DNA from: Thermaerobacillus caldiproteolyticus
GTDB lineage: Bacteria > Bacillota > Bacilli > Bacillales > Anoxybacillaceae
DNA: 35,085 bases
Assembly (NCBI RefSeq): GCF_013761245.1
Contig: NZ_JACDUT010000018.1
Span: 1-35,085 of the forward strand
Direction: 5' to 3'
The translations under genes and the position numbers were made by a program. Positions 34,780 through 35,085 of this stretch are shown here, piece by piece; within the stretch, counting starts at the first letter, position 1, and each line of letters opens with the position of its first letter. The notes beneath the pieces were generated by a model that was given only the letters and a program-made list of their open reading frames with translations, searched no databases and had not been told where the DNA came from.

Positions 34780-34857
34780 GTCTGGCACTCTATAATCTAC
34801 AATTAGCAGTTCAGCCATATGGAGTGTGTGCTGCAGATCGTTTTAAGGGAAAATTGA
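34780..34857 (+). pseudogene. 3' scar of an RlmCD-type methyltransferase paralogue
   Basis: ALYNLQLAVQP (about 34786-34815) and then, one frame over, HMECVLQIVLREN with TGA at 34855-34857, match the C-terminal text of rlmCD in this same window ([20 protein letters not shown] and QIVLKKE). The VDMFPHTN segment has been deleted (about 25 bases). The rest of the gene is gone, but its terminator survives at 34858. Some Bacillus genomes carry two such paralogues (YefA and YfjO), so this is probably the lost second copy. Confidence 0.6.
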
Positions 34858-34910
34858 GCAGAAGGAGCCGAAAATCTGTAAAAGATTTTCGGTGTTCCAT
34901 CTGCTTTTTT
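34858..34910 (+). terminator. Long terminator after the methyltransferase scar
   Basis: CCGAAAATCT (34868-34877) pairs with AGATTTTCGG (34883-34892), extended by GGA/TCC and GCAGA/TCTGC, and is followed by TTTTTT (34905-34910). Confidence 0.9.
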
Positions 34911-35004
34911 ATTTCCATTCTCTTAACAAAGCGGAGTAGCATTTCTTTTGTTGATTCATTGAACAAAAGGTATTTGTCTAGCTTCGATTTTATATAGATT
35001 CAGA

Positions 35005-35085
35005 TTAATTTTCCGACATAACCACCTGTCCGATGCGTTGGAGCACTTTTTCTGGAAATTCAGAAAGGTACTCTAAGAACGAAAC
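35005..35085 (-). CDS. C-terminal end of an unidentified leftward gene (runs off the right edge)
   Basis: The reverse frame is open from the edge to TAA at 35005-35007, 26 codons: VSFLEYLSEFPEKVLQRIGQ then VVMSEN. It reads as an amphipathic, protein-like helix. No family can be assigned. The gap 34911-35004 holds a 15-base fragment like the start of the GTCTAGCT repeat (about 34975-34989). Confidence 0.45.
   Translation of the reverse strand, partial: VSFLEYLSEFPEKVLQRIGQVVMSEN

Noticed and set aside
34773-34997. 74-codon forward frame near the right end
   Set aside because: It crosses the methyltransferase scar out of frame and the terminator; only its first part reflects old coding sequence.

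Overview
The window looks like a chromosomal segment of a low-to-moderate GC, Gram-positive, spore-former-type Bacillaceae, most like Anoxybacillus, Parageobacillus or Geobacillus. The evidence is the gatCAB, dagK and rlmCD genes, a sigma-W-driven yuaF-floT pair, OpuC-type and Pot-type transporters, strong AGGAGG ribosome sites with GTG/TTG starts, and a CRISPR repeat of the type ending GGAATTGAAAC. The genus is inferred from recalled family sequences, not from a search.

Layout. Positions 1-5,090 are an AT-rich accessory region. It holds the start of a leftward transposase-like gene, the 3' remnant of a small secreted-type protein, a long hairpin, then three membrane proteins and an ABC ATPase that form one transporter operon. 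An IS982-type element follows and has cut off the 5' end of an unknown gene. Positions 5,296-9,031 carry a MerR-type regulator overlapping a BmrA-like multidrug ABC half-transporter, a C-terminal gene fragment, and a HEAT-repeat protein. Positions 9,635-10,677 hold a divergent pair: a carboxymuconolactone-decarboxylase-fold protein and an Lrp/AsnC regulator.

Positions 10,779-14,098 are the gatCAB operon (glutamyl-tRNA amidotransferase). A leftward OpuC-like quaternary-amine transporter with a single permease follows (14,385-17,182). Next come an eroded CRISPR array (17,867-18,030) and the potABCD spermidine/putrescine operon (18,141-22,047). Positions 22,126-28,277 look like an envelope-stress block: a monooxygenase gene with an amber stop, a PspA-like protein with a membrane partner, an OmpR-type two-component system, and the divergent sigma-W-type yuaF-floT operon. 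dagK and rlmCD (28,606-31,000) return to conserved backbone. As I recall it, gatCAB lies near dagK and rlmCD in related genomes, so the stretch between them may be an accumulation of lineage-specific genes.

Positions 31,100-34,910 are again AT-rich and decayed. They contain an IS4-like transposase remnant, a frameshifted MFS transporter, a frameshifted ArsR-like regulator, an unlisted 40-residue ORF with an excellent ribosome site, an AmiS/UreI urea/amide channel, and the 3' scar of an RlmCD paralogue. A leftward gene enters from the right edge.

Five broken accessory genes contain six reading-frame interruptions in total if the amber stop is included. Five of these are single-base losses in A/T runs. 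They may be real slippage in unselected genes or base-calling errors. I found no clear defence or biosynthetic system that is intact and new. The best leads are the peptide-plus-three-permease ABC locus at the left, the CRISPR relic, and the two-component/PspA/flotillin block with its phased repeats.
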